A stretch of DNA of 64,000 bases from Comamonas sp. SCN 67-35 (GTDB taxonomy: Bacteria; Pseudomonadota; Gammaproteobacteria; Burkholderiales; Burkholderiaceae_C), in assembly GCA_001725255.1 (NCBI GenBank), contig MEFV01000002.1, forward strand, positions 1-64,000, read 5' to 3'. The notes below the pieces were generated by a model. That model did not search any database. It was not told where the DNA came from and saw only the letters and a list, made by a program, of their open reading frames with translations. The translations under genes were made by a program, and so were the position numbers. Of this stretch, positions 36,683-45,010 are shown piece by piece; the first letter of the stretch is position 1, and each line of letters starts with the position of its first letter.

Positions 36683-37942
36683 ATGATCGATTCTTCCCGC
36701 CGTCAGGCGCTCGCCAGGATGGGCGGCATCGCTGCCGCTTCCATGCTTCCCGCCCCTTGGGTCCATGCGGCGCAGACGCTCAAGATCGGCTATGTGGCGC
36801 CTGCCACAGGGCCGCTTTCGGTGTTTGCCGAACCCGATCCGTACACGCTCGAAGTCGTGCGCAAGCTGCTCGCCAATGGCATTCAGGCGGGCGGCAAGAC
36901 CTACGCGGTCGAGATCGTCTACAAGGATTCGCAATCGAACGCGGCGCGCGCGGCCGACGTGACCGCCGACCTCATCCTCAAGGACAAGGTGGACATCGTC
37001 GTCGCCGGCTGCACGCCCGAGACCACCAACCCCGTGGCCGACCAGTGCGAGCTCAACGGTGTGCCCTGCGTCACGAACGACACACCCTGGCAACCTCATT
37101 TTTTCGGCCGGGGCGGCGACCCGAAAAAGGGGTTCGAATGGACCAACCATTTCTTCTGGGGGCTGGAAGACATCATTGGCGTGTTCACCGGCATCTGGGA
37201 CAAGCTGCCGACCAATCGCGTCGTGGGCGCGCTTTGGCCCAACGACCCGGATGGCAACGCCTGGGGTGATGCCAAGATGGGTTTCCCGGCTGTCGCCGGA
37301 GCGAAGAACCTCAAGTTCGTCGATCCGGGCCGCTACCAGAGCCCGAACGACAACTTCACCAACTACATCACCGAATTCAAGAAGGCCGGGGTGGAAGTGG
37401 TCACCGGCGTCGTCCCACCACCGGATTTCGGCAATTTCTGGGCGCAGTGCGCCCAGCAGGGCTTCAAGCCGAAGATCGTCACCGTGGGCAAGGCCACCGA
37501 ATTTCCGGCCGCCGTGCAGGCTTTCGGTTCGCGCAGCGACGGGCTCTCCGTCGAGGTCTGGTGGTCACCGCACCATCCATTCCGGAGCTCGCTCACCGGC
37601 GAGAGCGCAGCCGCGCTGGCCACCGCCTACACCAAGGCCACGGGCCGACCGTGGAACATGACGGTGGGTTTCAAGCACTCGCTGTTCGAGGTGGCGCTGG
37701 CGGCGTTCAAGAAGGCCGGCGGCAAGGGTCCCAAGGCGCTGCGCGATGCCTTGCGCGCGACCGATCTGGACACCATCGTCGGTCACGTCAACTTCACCAA
37801 GGGACCGGTTCCGAGCGTCAGCAAGACCCCGTTGGTGGGTGGCCAGTGGCACAAGCGGGGTGATGGGTTCGAGCTGCTCATCGTCGAGAACAGCCAGGCC
37901 AGCCTCATTCCCGTGGGCGCCGAGCTCAAGGCCATCGGCTGA
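36683..37942 (+). CDS. Liv-type substrate-binding protein with Tat signal
   Basis: This 419-aa periplasmic binding protein of the branched-chain amino acid/amide family (type 1 fold) begins KIGYVAPATGPLSVFAEPDP after the leader. The leader carries SRRQALARMGG, a twin-arginine pattern, and ends near WVHAA, so it is probably exported folded. AAGGAGA precedes ATG 36683. With the four genes that follow it forms a full ABC importer; its place in the phenol operon suggests an aromatic acid or related ligand rather than an amino acid. Confidence 0.9.
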   Translation: MIDSSRRQALARMGGIAAASMLPAPWVHAAQTLKIGYVAPATGPLSVFAEPDPYTLEVVRKLLANGIQAGGKTYAVEIVYKDSQSNAARAADVTADLILKDKVDIVVAGCTPETTNPVADQCELNGVPCVTNDTPWQPHFFGRGGDPKKGFEWTNHFFWGLEDIIGVFTGIWDKLPTNRVVGALWPNDPDGNAWGDAKMGFPAVAGAKNLKFVDPGRYQSPNDNFTNYITEFKKAGVEVVTGVVPPPDFGNFWAQCAQQGFKPKIVTVGKATEFPAAVQAFGSRSDGLSVEVWWSPHHPFRSSLTGESAAALATAYTKATGRPWNMTVGFKHSLFEVALAAFKKAGGKGPKALRDALRATDLDTIVGHVNFTKGPVPSVSKTPLVGGQWHKRGDGFELLIVENSQASLIPVGAELKAIG

Positions 37943-37952
37943 GCGCCGCGCC

Positions 37953-38720
37953 ATGGTGACATACAACGGCGCGCCATCCGCCGCGCCGCTGCTTGATCTG
38001 CGTGGCATCAGCCGCCGCTTCGGCGCGCTGCGCGTGGTCGATGAGCTCAGCCTGCGGGTCGCGGGTGGCGAGGCATTGGGCGTGATCGGTCCCAACGGGG
38101 CAGGCAAGACGACGCTGATGAACCTCATCGCGGGCGACATCGGCGTGAACAGCGGCCAGGTGGTGTTCGATGGCCACGACGTGACGCAGCTGCCGCCGCA
38201 GGAGCGTTGCCGCGCCGGGATCGCACGTACCTACCAGGTGCCGCATCCCTTCGTCGGGCTCACGGTGTTCGAGAACGTCCTGGTGGGCGCCGTATTCAGC
38301 TCGAACCTGAGCGAAAAGGCCGCGCGTCCGCGTGTGCGTGAGGTGCTGCAAATGACGGGCCTACTTTCCAGGGCCGATCGGCTGGCTGGTGCCTTGCCGC
38401 TGCTCGATCGCAAGCGCCTGGAGCTAGCGCGTGCGCTTGCAGCCAGGCCCCGACTGCTGCTGCTCGATGAAATTGCCGGAGGGCTCACCGACGAGGAAGT
38501 GCGGACGCTGATCGAAACCATCCGCTCGATACGCGCATCGGGCGTGACCATCATCTGGATCGAGCACATCGTGCACGCACTCATGGCGGTGGTCGATCGG
38601 CTCGTCGCGCTGGACTTTGGCCGCATGGTGACCGAGGGTGCGCCGAAAACGGTGATGCAGGACCCGGCCGTGCGCGAGATCTACATGGGCATCGATGCCG
38701 TCGAGGAGATCGTCCCATGA
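37953..38720 (+). CDS. livG: ABC importer ATPase, LivG type
   Basis: This 255-aa ATPase has Walker A GPNGAGKTTLMNL, the LivG-typical RTYQVPHPFVGLTVFENVLVG, and Walker B LLLLDEIAGGLTDEE. The ABC signature is poor: the place of LSGGQ reads LPLLDRKRLELARAL. The partner ATPase has a canonical signature, so the dimer probably has one strong and one weak ATP site, or this family simply tolerates it. ATG 37953 follows the binding-protein stop by ten bases. Confidence 0.93.
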   Translation: MVTYNGAPSAAPLLDLRGISRRFGALRVVDELSLRVAGGEALGVIGPNGAGKTTLMNLIAGDIGVNSGQVVFDGHDVTQLPPQERCRAGIARTYQVPHPFVGLTVFENVLVGAVFSSNLSEKAARPRVREVLQMTGLLSRADRLAGALPLLDRKRLELARALAARPRLLLLDEIAGGLTDEEVRTLIETIRSIRASGVTIIWIEHIVHALMAVVDRLVALDFGRMVTEGAPKTVMQDPAVREIYMGIDAVEEIVP

Positions 38721-39433
38721 ACCTGCTTCAGGTGCATGCCCTCACCGCGGCTTACGGTGACTTTCAGGCGCTCTTCGGCATTGATCTCCTGCTTGCGCCG
38801 GGCGAGGTGCTGGCCATCATCGGAACCAACGGTGCCGGCAAGACCACGCTGCTGCGCACGCTTGCGGGGAGCTTGCCGGTGCGTTCGGGGACGATCGTGT
38901 TCGATGGCAAGTCCATTGCAGGGCTGCCCGCGCATCGCATCTGCGCGCGAGGCCTGGCGCTCGTGCCCGAAGGCCGGCGGCTGTTCCCGAGCCTGAGCGT
39001 GCAGGAGAACCTGCTCATGGGCGCCTATGCACGGCGCAGTGGCCCGTGGAACCTCGAGGCGGTCTATGGCCTGTTCCCCATCCTGCGTGAATTCTGCCGC
39101 AGACCCGCCACCGATCTCTCGGGCGGGCAGCAGCAGATGGTGGCCATGGGCCGCGCACTGATGAGCAATCCGCGCCTGCTCCTGTGCGACGAAATCTCGC
39201 TGGGACTCGCGCCCGTGATCGTCAAGGACATCTATCGTGCGCTTCCCCGGATCTGCGAGCACGGTGTTTCGGTGATCGTGGTCGAGCAGGACATCAGCCA
39301 GGCGCTGCGCGTGGCGCGCCGGGTGGTGTGCGTGCGTGAAGGCCGCGTGGTGCTGGAAGGCGTTCCAGGGCAGCTCGGGCGCGAAGCGATTGCGCAGGCC
39401 TATTTCGGCGCGGCCGAGCAGGAGGCAGCATGA
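38717..39433 (+). CDS. livF: ABC importer ATPase, LivF type
   Basis: This 238-aa ATPase has Walker A GTNGAGKTTLLRTL, signature LSGGQQQMVAMGRALM and Walker B LLLCDEISLGLAP. It forms a heterodimer with the LivG-type protein. The start overlaps the upstream stop by four bases (ATGA), and its own stop overlaps the next start in the same way, so the importer genes are translationally coupled. Confidence 0.95.
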   Translation: MNLLQVHALTAAYGDFQALFGIDLLLAPGEVLAIIGTNGAGKTTLLRTLAGSLPVRSGTIVFDGKSIAGLPAHRICARGLALVPEGRRLFPSLSVQENLLMGAYARRSGPWNLEAVYGLFPILREFCRRPATDLSGGQQQMVAMGRALMSNPRLLLCDEISLGLAPVIVKDIYRALPRICEHGVSVIVVEQDISQALRVARRVVCVREGRVVLEGVPGQLGREAIAQAYFGAAEQEAA

Positions 39434-40305
39434 CCGCCGAGTGGGTCAACACCATCGTGCAGGGCGTGCTGCTGGGCGGGCTTTATGCGCTCTTTGCCGC
39501 AGGCCTGTCGATCAGCTTTGGCGTCATGCGCATGATCAATATCGCGCACGGCGACATGATCATCCTGGCGAGCTACGCCACCATCGTCGGCGCATCGTAT
39601 CTGCACCTGCCCATGGGGATCACGGTCGTGCTCGTCGTCGTGGTGCTTTCCGCCATGGGCTACGCGGCGCAGCGCCTCGTGTTCAACCGCACGCTCGGTG
39701 GCGATCTGCTGCGGCCGCTGCTGCTCACCTTCGGCCTGTCGATCGTCATCCGCGAGAGCCTGCAGGCGGTGTTCTCGGCCGACGTGCGCGGGGTGGACGT
39801 GGGACCGATCGCGACGGCCACCTGGAGTCTCGGGGCGCAGATCAACGTCGGGGTGCTGCCGCTCATCGTCATGCTGATCGGTCTGGCAGCCATCGCGGGA
39901 TTGCAATGGCTGTTTGGCGGCACGCGCATCGGACGCTCGTTTCGCGCCACGTCCGATGATGCCGACACCGCCTCGCTCATGGGGGTGGATCGCCAGCATG
40001 TCTACGCGCTGGCGATGGTGTTCGGCAGCGCGATGGTGGCCTTGGCGGGTGCGTTTCTCGTGATGCGCACCACGGTCAATCCGACCGATGGCCCCATGCG
40101 CCTCATCTATGCGTTCGAGGCCGTGATCATCGGCGGGCTCGGTTCTCTCTGGGGTACGGTGGCGGGTGGGGTGGTACTGGGCGTGGCGCAGGCCATAGGC
40201 GCCAAGCTCAATCCGGGCTGGGGAACTCTCGCGGGGCATCTGGCATTTCTCGCAATCCTGTGGGCACGGCCGCAAGGGCTGTTCCCGACCACGCGTGATC
40301 GGTAA
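39430..40305 (+). CDS. livH: ABC importer permease, LivH type
   Basis: This 291-aa membrane protein with about eight helices has the family opening WVNTIVQGVLLGGLYALFAA and GVMRMINIAHGDMIILASY, and the cytoplasmic coupling segment GRSFRATSDDADTASLMGVD (EAA-like). It pairs with LivM to form the membrane channel. It overlaps livF by four bases and ends two bases before livM. Confidence 0.95.
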   Translation: MTAEWVNTIVQGVLLGGLYALFAAGLSISFGVMRMINIAHGDMIILASYATIVGASYLHLPMGITVVLVVVVLSAMGYAAQRLVFNRTLGGDLLRPLLLTFGLSIVIRESLQAVFSADVRGVDVGPIATATWSLGAQINVGVLPLIVMLIGLAAIAGLQWLFGGTRIGRSFRATSDDADTASLMGVDRQHVYALAMVFGSAMVALAGAFLVMRTTVNPTDGPMRLIYAFEAVIIGGLGSLWGTVAGGVVLGVAQAIGAKLNPGWGTLAGHLAFLAILWARPQGLFPTTRDR

Positions 40306-40307
40306 CC

Positions 40308-41306
40308 ATGAGACTTGATTTGCCTGCTCGCCTGGCCGCCATCGTCGGCATCTTGGCCATTGTGGCCGTCGCCAGCATGCCCTGGTGGGCCGAGCGCGCG
40401 ACGATCTATCTGGCGGTCGAAGTCCTCGCCATGCTAGCACTTGCGCAGATGTGGAATCTGCTTGCGGGCTACGGTGGCCTGCTGTCGGTGGGGCAACAGG
40501 GCTTCGTTGGCCTGGGCGCGTATGCGCTCGTGGTATTCGGCCTGCAGATGGGGCTGAACGCCTTCCTCGTGATCCCCCTGGCGGGCATCGTCGGCGCGCT
40601 GGCGGCGCTGCTGGTCGCGCCGCTGGTGTTTCGCCTGAGCGGCGCGCACTTCGCCATCGGCACCTGGGTGGTGGCCGAAGTGTTTCGCCTCGTCGTGGCC
40701 AATCTGCCATTCGTGAGCGGCGGCTCTGGCGTGAGCGTCGCCAAGACCGTGATGGGCATGGGCATGGACACGCGCATCAGCCTCACGCTGTGGTGGGCGC
40801 TGGCGCTGGGCGCGGGCGCGACCCTCGCGGTCTATCTGCTGCTGCGCTCGCGCTGGGGCCTGGCGCTGGTGGCGGTGCGCGACTCGGAGCGCGCCTCTCG
40901 CAGCCTGGGCGTGCGCGTGGGCCGCATCAAGTGGGCCGTCTGGGTGGGCGCGGCGGCCGGCTGCGCGATGACCGGCGCGCTGCTTTTCATCACCAAGCTG
41001 CGCGTCGCACCCGATCCGGCATTCTCGATCGACTGGACGACGACGATGTTCTTCATCGTCGTGATCGGCGGTATCGGTACGCTGGAAGGTCCGATCATCG
41101 GCACCATCGCCTACTTCCTCCTGCGCGAATGGCTCTCGGACATGGGCAGCGTCTATCTGATCACGCTCGGCGTCATCACCATGCTCGTGATGCTGTTCTT
41201 CGACAAGGGCCTCTGGGGACTGGTGGCCAGGCGCACGGGTTGGCAACTGTTTCCGTTGCAGCGACGCATGGGCCTGCCGGCACGGGAGGAAGCGGGCGGA
41301 GCGTGA
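40308..41306 (+). CDS. livM: ABC importer permease, LivM type
   Basis: This 332-aa membrane protein contains MWNLLAGYGGLLSVGQQGFV and the coupling loop LVAVRDSERASRSLGV followed by IKWAVWVGAAAGCAMTGAL, characteristic of LivM. It is the last gene of the importer and of the phenol block. The 78-bp gap to the convergent SulP gene contains a stem, GCACCAC (41356-41362) with GTGGTGC (41370-41376), that may act as a weak two-way stop, but no T-run follows. Confidence 0.94.
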   Translation: MRLDLPARLAAIVGILAIVAVASMPWWAERATIYLAVEVLAMLALAQMWNLLAGYGGLLSVGQQGFVGLGAYALVVFGLQMGLNAFLVIPLAGIVGALAALLVAPLVFRLSGAHFAIGTWVVAEVFRLVVANLPFVSGGSGVSVAKTVMGMGMDTRISLTLWWALALGAGATLAVYLLLRSRWGLALVAVRDSERASRSLGVRVGRIKWAVWVGAAAGCAMTGALLFITKLRVAPDPAFSIDWTTTMFFIVVIGGIGTLEGPIIGTIAYFLLREWLSDMGSVYLITLGVITMLVMLFFDKGLWGLVARRTGWQLFPLQRRMGLPAREEAGGA

Positions 41307-41384
41307 TGGCGCGCCTGGGTTCGGCGCTGCTCGGAAGCCAGCAGCGCCAGCGCCAGCACCACGCCGCCGGTGGTGCCGTGCAAC

Positions 41385-43067
41385 CTAGCGAGTCGTGGGC
41401 TGGGACGTGCTCTCGCGGGTCGCAGCAAGAGCACTCTCCAGCGTGCCGAACAGGCTCACGCCGGGGCGCGTGGTCAGCCCGCTGCGCTGCGCCATTCCCA
41501 GCGGCTCGTCGCCGAGGCCGGCCATCAGCACGCGGACGTTTCGCGTCTCACAAGCCCGCAGCAAGGCGCCCAGTGTTGCCGCTCCTGTGCTGTCCATGTA
41601 GGGCACCGCGCCCAGGTCCAGCACGAGCGCTTGCGAGGGCAGCGCGTCCTCGATCTGCTGCAGCGCGGTGGCAGAGCCGAAGAACAAGGGGCCGGTGATG
41701 CGCCAGGCGTGCACGTGGTCTGCGTCCGTTGCCAGCTCCGGAGCCGCCAAGGGCTGCGCATTCGTGAGCCGCGCCATGCGGTAGATGAAGATCGCGCAGG
41801 CGCTGAAGATGCCGACCTGCACCGCCATCGTGAGATCGAAGACCACGGTGAGCAGAAACACCGACAGCAGCGTGCCGCGATACGTCATCCGGTAGTGACG
41901 CAGGTGCGCGAATGCGCGCCACTCGCCCATGTTCCAGGCCACGTGCAGCAGGATGGCCGCCAGGCACGCGAGCGGAATCGAACTGGCCAGCGGCGCGGCC
42001 ACGAGAATCACCACGAGCAGTGTCAGCGCATGCACCATGCCCGCGATGGGGCTGGTGGCGCCGCTCTTGACATTGGTGACGGTGCGCGCAATCGTGCCTG
42101 TGGCCGGCATGCCGCCGAAGAAGGGCACGACGAAGTTGGCGATACCCTGGGCCATCAGCTCCTGGTTGGGATCGTGCCGGTCCTGGATGATCCCGTCGGC
42201 CACGCGAGCGCACAGCAGCGATTCGATCGACCCCAGCAGCGCCAGCGTGATCGCGGGCATGAGCATGAAGCGCGCCGATTCCCACGACACCTCGGGCAGC
42301 GTGAACGCGGGCAGCGCCGCCGGTATGCCGCCGAAGCGGCTGCCTATGGTCTCCACCGGCAGCTTGAACACGGCGACCGCGATCGTGGCCAGCACCAGCG
42401 CGACGATGGCGCCGGGCACCATGGTGAGCTTGCCGGAAAACGGCGCGCGTGCGCCGAGCGACGGCATCCCGTGCTGCCAGACGACGATGACGGCGAGGCT
42501 CACGAGGGCAATGCCGAAGGCCCAGACGTTCATCGTGTGCGCATAGGCCCACAGGGCGGCGAGAATGCCGAAGAAATCCGCGGGCATGCTGGGGACTTTC
42601 AGACCCAGGAAATCCTTCACCTGCGAGAGCGCGATCAGTACCGCGATGCCGTTCGTGAACCCGGTGATGACGGCCACGGGAATGAAGCGCACGAGCGTGC
42701 CCAGCCTGAACAGACCCATGGCAAAGAGCATCACCCCCGAGAGGGCGGTTGCGATGATCAGATTGGCCACGCCATACTGCTGCACGATGCCGTAGACGAT
42801 GACGATGAAGGCACCGGCCGGACCGCCGATCTGTACGCGGCTGCCGCCCAGCAGCGCCACCAGGAAGCCCGCGATGATGGTGGTGAAGATGCCGGCCTCG
42901 GGCTTGAGCCCCGAGGCGATCGCGAACGCCATGGCGAGCGGCAGCGCGACGACGGCGACCGTCAGGCCCGCGCCGATGTCGGCGATCAGGCGGGTGCGGT
43001 CATAGTCCGCGAGGCAAGAGATGAGGCGGGGGCGAAAGGAAAAGACCACGAACACGGCTCCAGGCAA
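41385..43067 (-). CDS. SulP-family anion transporter with STAS domain
   Basis: This 560-aa SLC26/SulP protein has about 12 membrane helices in the first 420 residues (GLTVAVVALPLAMAFAIASG, GGSRVQIGGPAGAFIVIV, GTIARTVTNVKSGA) and a cytosolic STAS domain at the end (LVLDLGAVPYMDSTGAATLG). It carries sulfate, bicarbonate or dicarboxylates; sequence alone does not decide. The frame starts at TTG 43067; a GTG about 15-20 bases further in, with GGAG eight bases before it, is as likely. Confidence 0.92.
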   Translation of the reverse strand: MPGAVFVVFSFRPRLISCLADYDRTRLIADIGAGLTVAVVALPLAMAFAIASGLKPEAGIFTTIIAGFLVALLGGSRVQIGGPAGAFIVIVYGIVQQYGVANLIIATALSGVMLFAMGLFRLGTLVRFIPVAVITGFTNGIAVLIALSQVKDFLGLKVPSMPADFFGILAALWAYAHTMNVWAFGIALVSLAVIVVWQHGMPSLGARAPFSGKLTMVPGAIVALVLATIAVAVFKLPVETIGSRFGGIPAALPAFTLPEVSWESARFMLMPAITLALLGSIESLLCARVADGIIQDRHDPNQELMAQGIANFVVPFFGGMPATGTIARTVTNVKSGATSPIAGMVHALTLLVVILVAAPLASSIPLACLAAILLHVAWNMGEWRAFAHLRHYRMTYRGTLLSVFLLTVVFDLTMAVQVGIFSACAIFIYRMARLTNAQPLAAPELATDADHVHAWRITGPLFFGSATALQQIEDALPSQALVLDLGAVPYMDSTGAATLGALLRACETRNVRVLMAGLGDEPLGMAQRSGLTTRPGVSLFGTLESALAATRESTSQPTTR

Positions 43068-43372
43068 CAGATGAGCGACAACGAGGGCAGGACGATCGTT
43101 GTGCCTGGGGTGGGCCGCAATGGCGCAGCCGCGTGATGAAGCGGCGCCGACGGGTGAGTTGCTGGACGGTCAGCATCGTTGAATGTGGCGAGTGGCGCCA
43201 GTGTACGCCCCGGCGTGCCGGGGCGCTGTTTCCGCTGATGCCGGCCCATGGATATGCGCCGGCACCTTGCCTGAACAGGCGTAGAGTCACGCCGCCTCGC
43301 CCTTCGCGCGTGGCGGACCCCGACCAACCCAGGCCGCGCTGCGTCGCGACCCTTGCTTGCAGCAGGTGCCTT
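43068..43372. other. Divergent gap between SulP and nadB genes
   Basis: This 305-bp region must hold two promoters, but I find no convincing pair of boxes. A strong stem-loop, GCCCCGG (43206-43212) with CCGGGGC (43217-43223) around CGTG, stands in the middle and may separate the two transcription units. The nadB-frame reading here has no start motif or protein-like sequence. Confidence 0.4.
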
Positions 43373-44959
43373 GTGCAGGAACTTGACTTTGACGTACTCA
43401 TCGTGGGCAGCGGCCTGGCCGGCCTGAGCGCCGCCCTGCGCCTGGCGCCCACGCACCGCGTGGCCGTGATCACCAAGCGCGCCATCACCGACGGATCGAG
43501 CCAGTGGGCACAGGGCGGAATTGCCGCCGTGCTGGGCGAGCGCGACAGCTTCGAGGCCCATGTGCAGGACACCTTCGTCGCCGGGGCCGGGCTGTGCGCT
43601 CCCGATGCCACCCGCCTCGTGGTCGAGCAGGCGCCCGAATGCATCGCCTGGCTGCGGGAGCTGGGCGTGCCGTTTTCGATGGAAGAGGGCCAGCTGCACC
43701 TCACGCGCGAGGGTGGGCACAGCGAGCGGCGCATCGTGCACGCCACCGATGCCACGGGCGCAGCGGTGCAGCGCACGCTCATCGCCGCGGTGCGCGCCAC
43801 GTCCGCGATCACGGTGTTCGAGCAGCACACGCTGGTGGACCTGATCACCGCGCGCAAGCTCGGGCGCAAGGGGCAGGCGTGCCTGGGGCTGTATGCGCTT
43901 GATGAGGCGACGGACAGCGTGCGCACCTTTCGCGCACCGCAGACGCTGCTGGCTACCGGCGGCGCGGGCAAGGTCTATCTCTACACCACCAACCCCGACA
44001 CGTCCACGGGCGATGGCATCGCCGCCGCCTGGCGCGCGGGCTGCCGCGTGGCCAACATGGAATTCATCCAGTTTCATCCCACCTGCCTGTACCACCCGCA
44101 CGCCAAGTCCTTCCTCATCAGCGAGGCGGTGCGCGGCGAAGGTGGCGTGCTCAGGCTGCCAAAGGCGCTCGGTGGCGAGCGCTTCATGCCCAGGCATGAC
44201 GAGCGCGCGGAGCTTGCGCCGCGCGACGTGGTGGCGCGCGCCATCGATTTCGAGATGAAGCGTCATGGCCTGGACTGCGTGATGCTGGACATCTCGCACC
44301 GCAGCCCGGAGTTTCTGCACGAGCACTTTCCCAACATCCTTGCGCATTGCGCATCGCTGGGCATCGACATCACGCGCGAGCCCATCCCCGTGGTGCCAGC
44401 GGCGCACTACACCTGTGGCGGCATCCTCACCGATCTGCACGGGCGCACCGATCTGCAGGGGCTGTATGCCGTGGGCGAGGCGGCCTGCACCGGCCTGCAT
44501 GGCGCCAATCGCCTCGCCAGCAATTCGCTGTTGGAGTGCATGGTGTTCGCGCAGGCGGCGAGCCAGAGCATTGCCACCGCGCACATGCCCGAGCGCGTGG
44601 CGCTGCCCGCGTGGGACGACAGCCGCGTGACCGACGCCGACGAGGCGGTCGTCATCTCGCACAACTGGGACGAGCTGCGCCGCTTCATGTGGGACTACGT
44701 CGGCATCGTGCGCACCAACAAGCGCCTGGAGCGGGCGATGCACCGCATTGCGCTGCTCAGGAGTGAGATCCAGGAGTTCTACGGGCAGTTTCACGTCACG
44801 CGCGATCTGCTGGAGCTGCGCAACCTCGTGCAGGTGGCCGAGCTCATCGTGCGCTCGGCGCAGGCGCGCCATGAAAGCCGCGGCCTGCACTACAGCCGCG
44901 ACTGGCCCGAACTGGCCGCGCCGGCCGCGCCCACCATCCTCGTGCCCGAACTGAACTGA
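43373..44959 (+). CDS. nadB: L-aspartate oxidase
   Basis: This 528-aa FAD enzyme oxidises L-aspartate to iminoaspartate, the first step of NAD synthesis. Motifs: dinucleotide fold VLIVGSGLAGLSAALRL at the N-terminus, SSQWAQGGIAAVLG, EFIQFHPTCLYHP, and TCGGILTDLHGRTDLQGLYA. I start at GTG 43373, just before the FAD fold, with AGGTG eight bases upstream; the frame extends 240 bases further without protein-like sequence. The stop lies inside a GAACT tandem tract. Confidence 0.95.
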   Translation: MQELDFDVLIVGSGLAGLSAALRLAPTHRVAVITKRAITDGSSQWAQGGIAAVLGERDSFEAHVQDTFVAGAGLCAPDATRLVVEQAPECIAWLRELGVPFSMEEGQLHLTREGGHSERRIVHATDATGAAVQRTLIAAVRATSAITVFEQHTLVDLITARKLGRKGQACLGLYALDEATDSVRTFRAPQTLLATGGAGKVYLYTTNPDTSTGDGIAAAWRAGCRVANMEFIQFHPTCLYHPHAKSFLISEAVRGEGGVLRLPKALGGERFMPRHDERAELAPRDVVARAIDFEMKRHGLDCVMLDISHRSPEFLHEHFPNILAHCASLGIDITREPIPVVPAAHYTCGGILTDLHGRTDLQGLYAVGEAACTGLHGANRLASNSLLECMVFAQAASQSIATAHMPERVALPAWDDSRVTDADEAVVISHNWDELRRFMWDYVGIVRTNKRLERAMHRIALLRSEIQEFYGQFHVTRDLLELRNLVQVAELIVRSAQARHESRGLHYSRDWPELAAPAAPTILVPELN

Positions 44960-45002
44960 ACTGAACTGAACTGAACTGAACTGAACTGAACTGAACTGAA
45001 CT
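44948..45002. repeat. GAACT pentanucleotide tandem repeat, 11 units
   Basis: Eleven perfect GAACT units span the last codons of nadB and most of the short gap to the convergent pabBC gene. The nadB stop TGA arises inside the second unit, so added or lost units would not change the protein. Slippage would only change the spacing between the two gene ends. Confidence 0.97.
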
Positions 45003-45010
45003 GGCGCGCG

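Noticed and set aside
41356..41376. Two-way terminator between livM and the SulP gene
   Set aside because: The stem is present but no T-run follows on either strand, so it is described under livM and not listed as a terminator.
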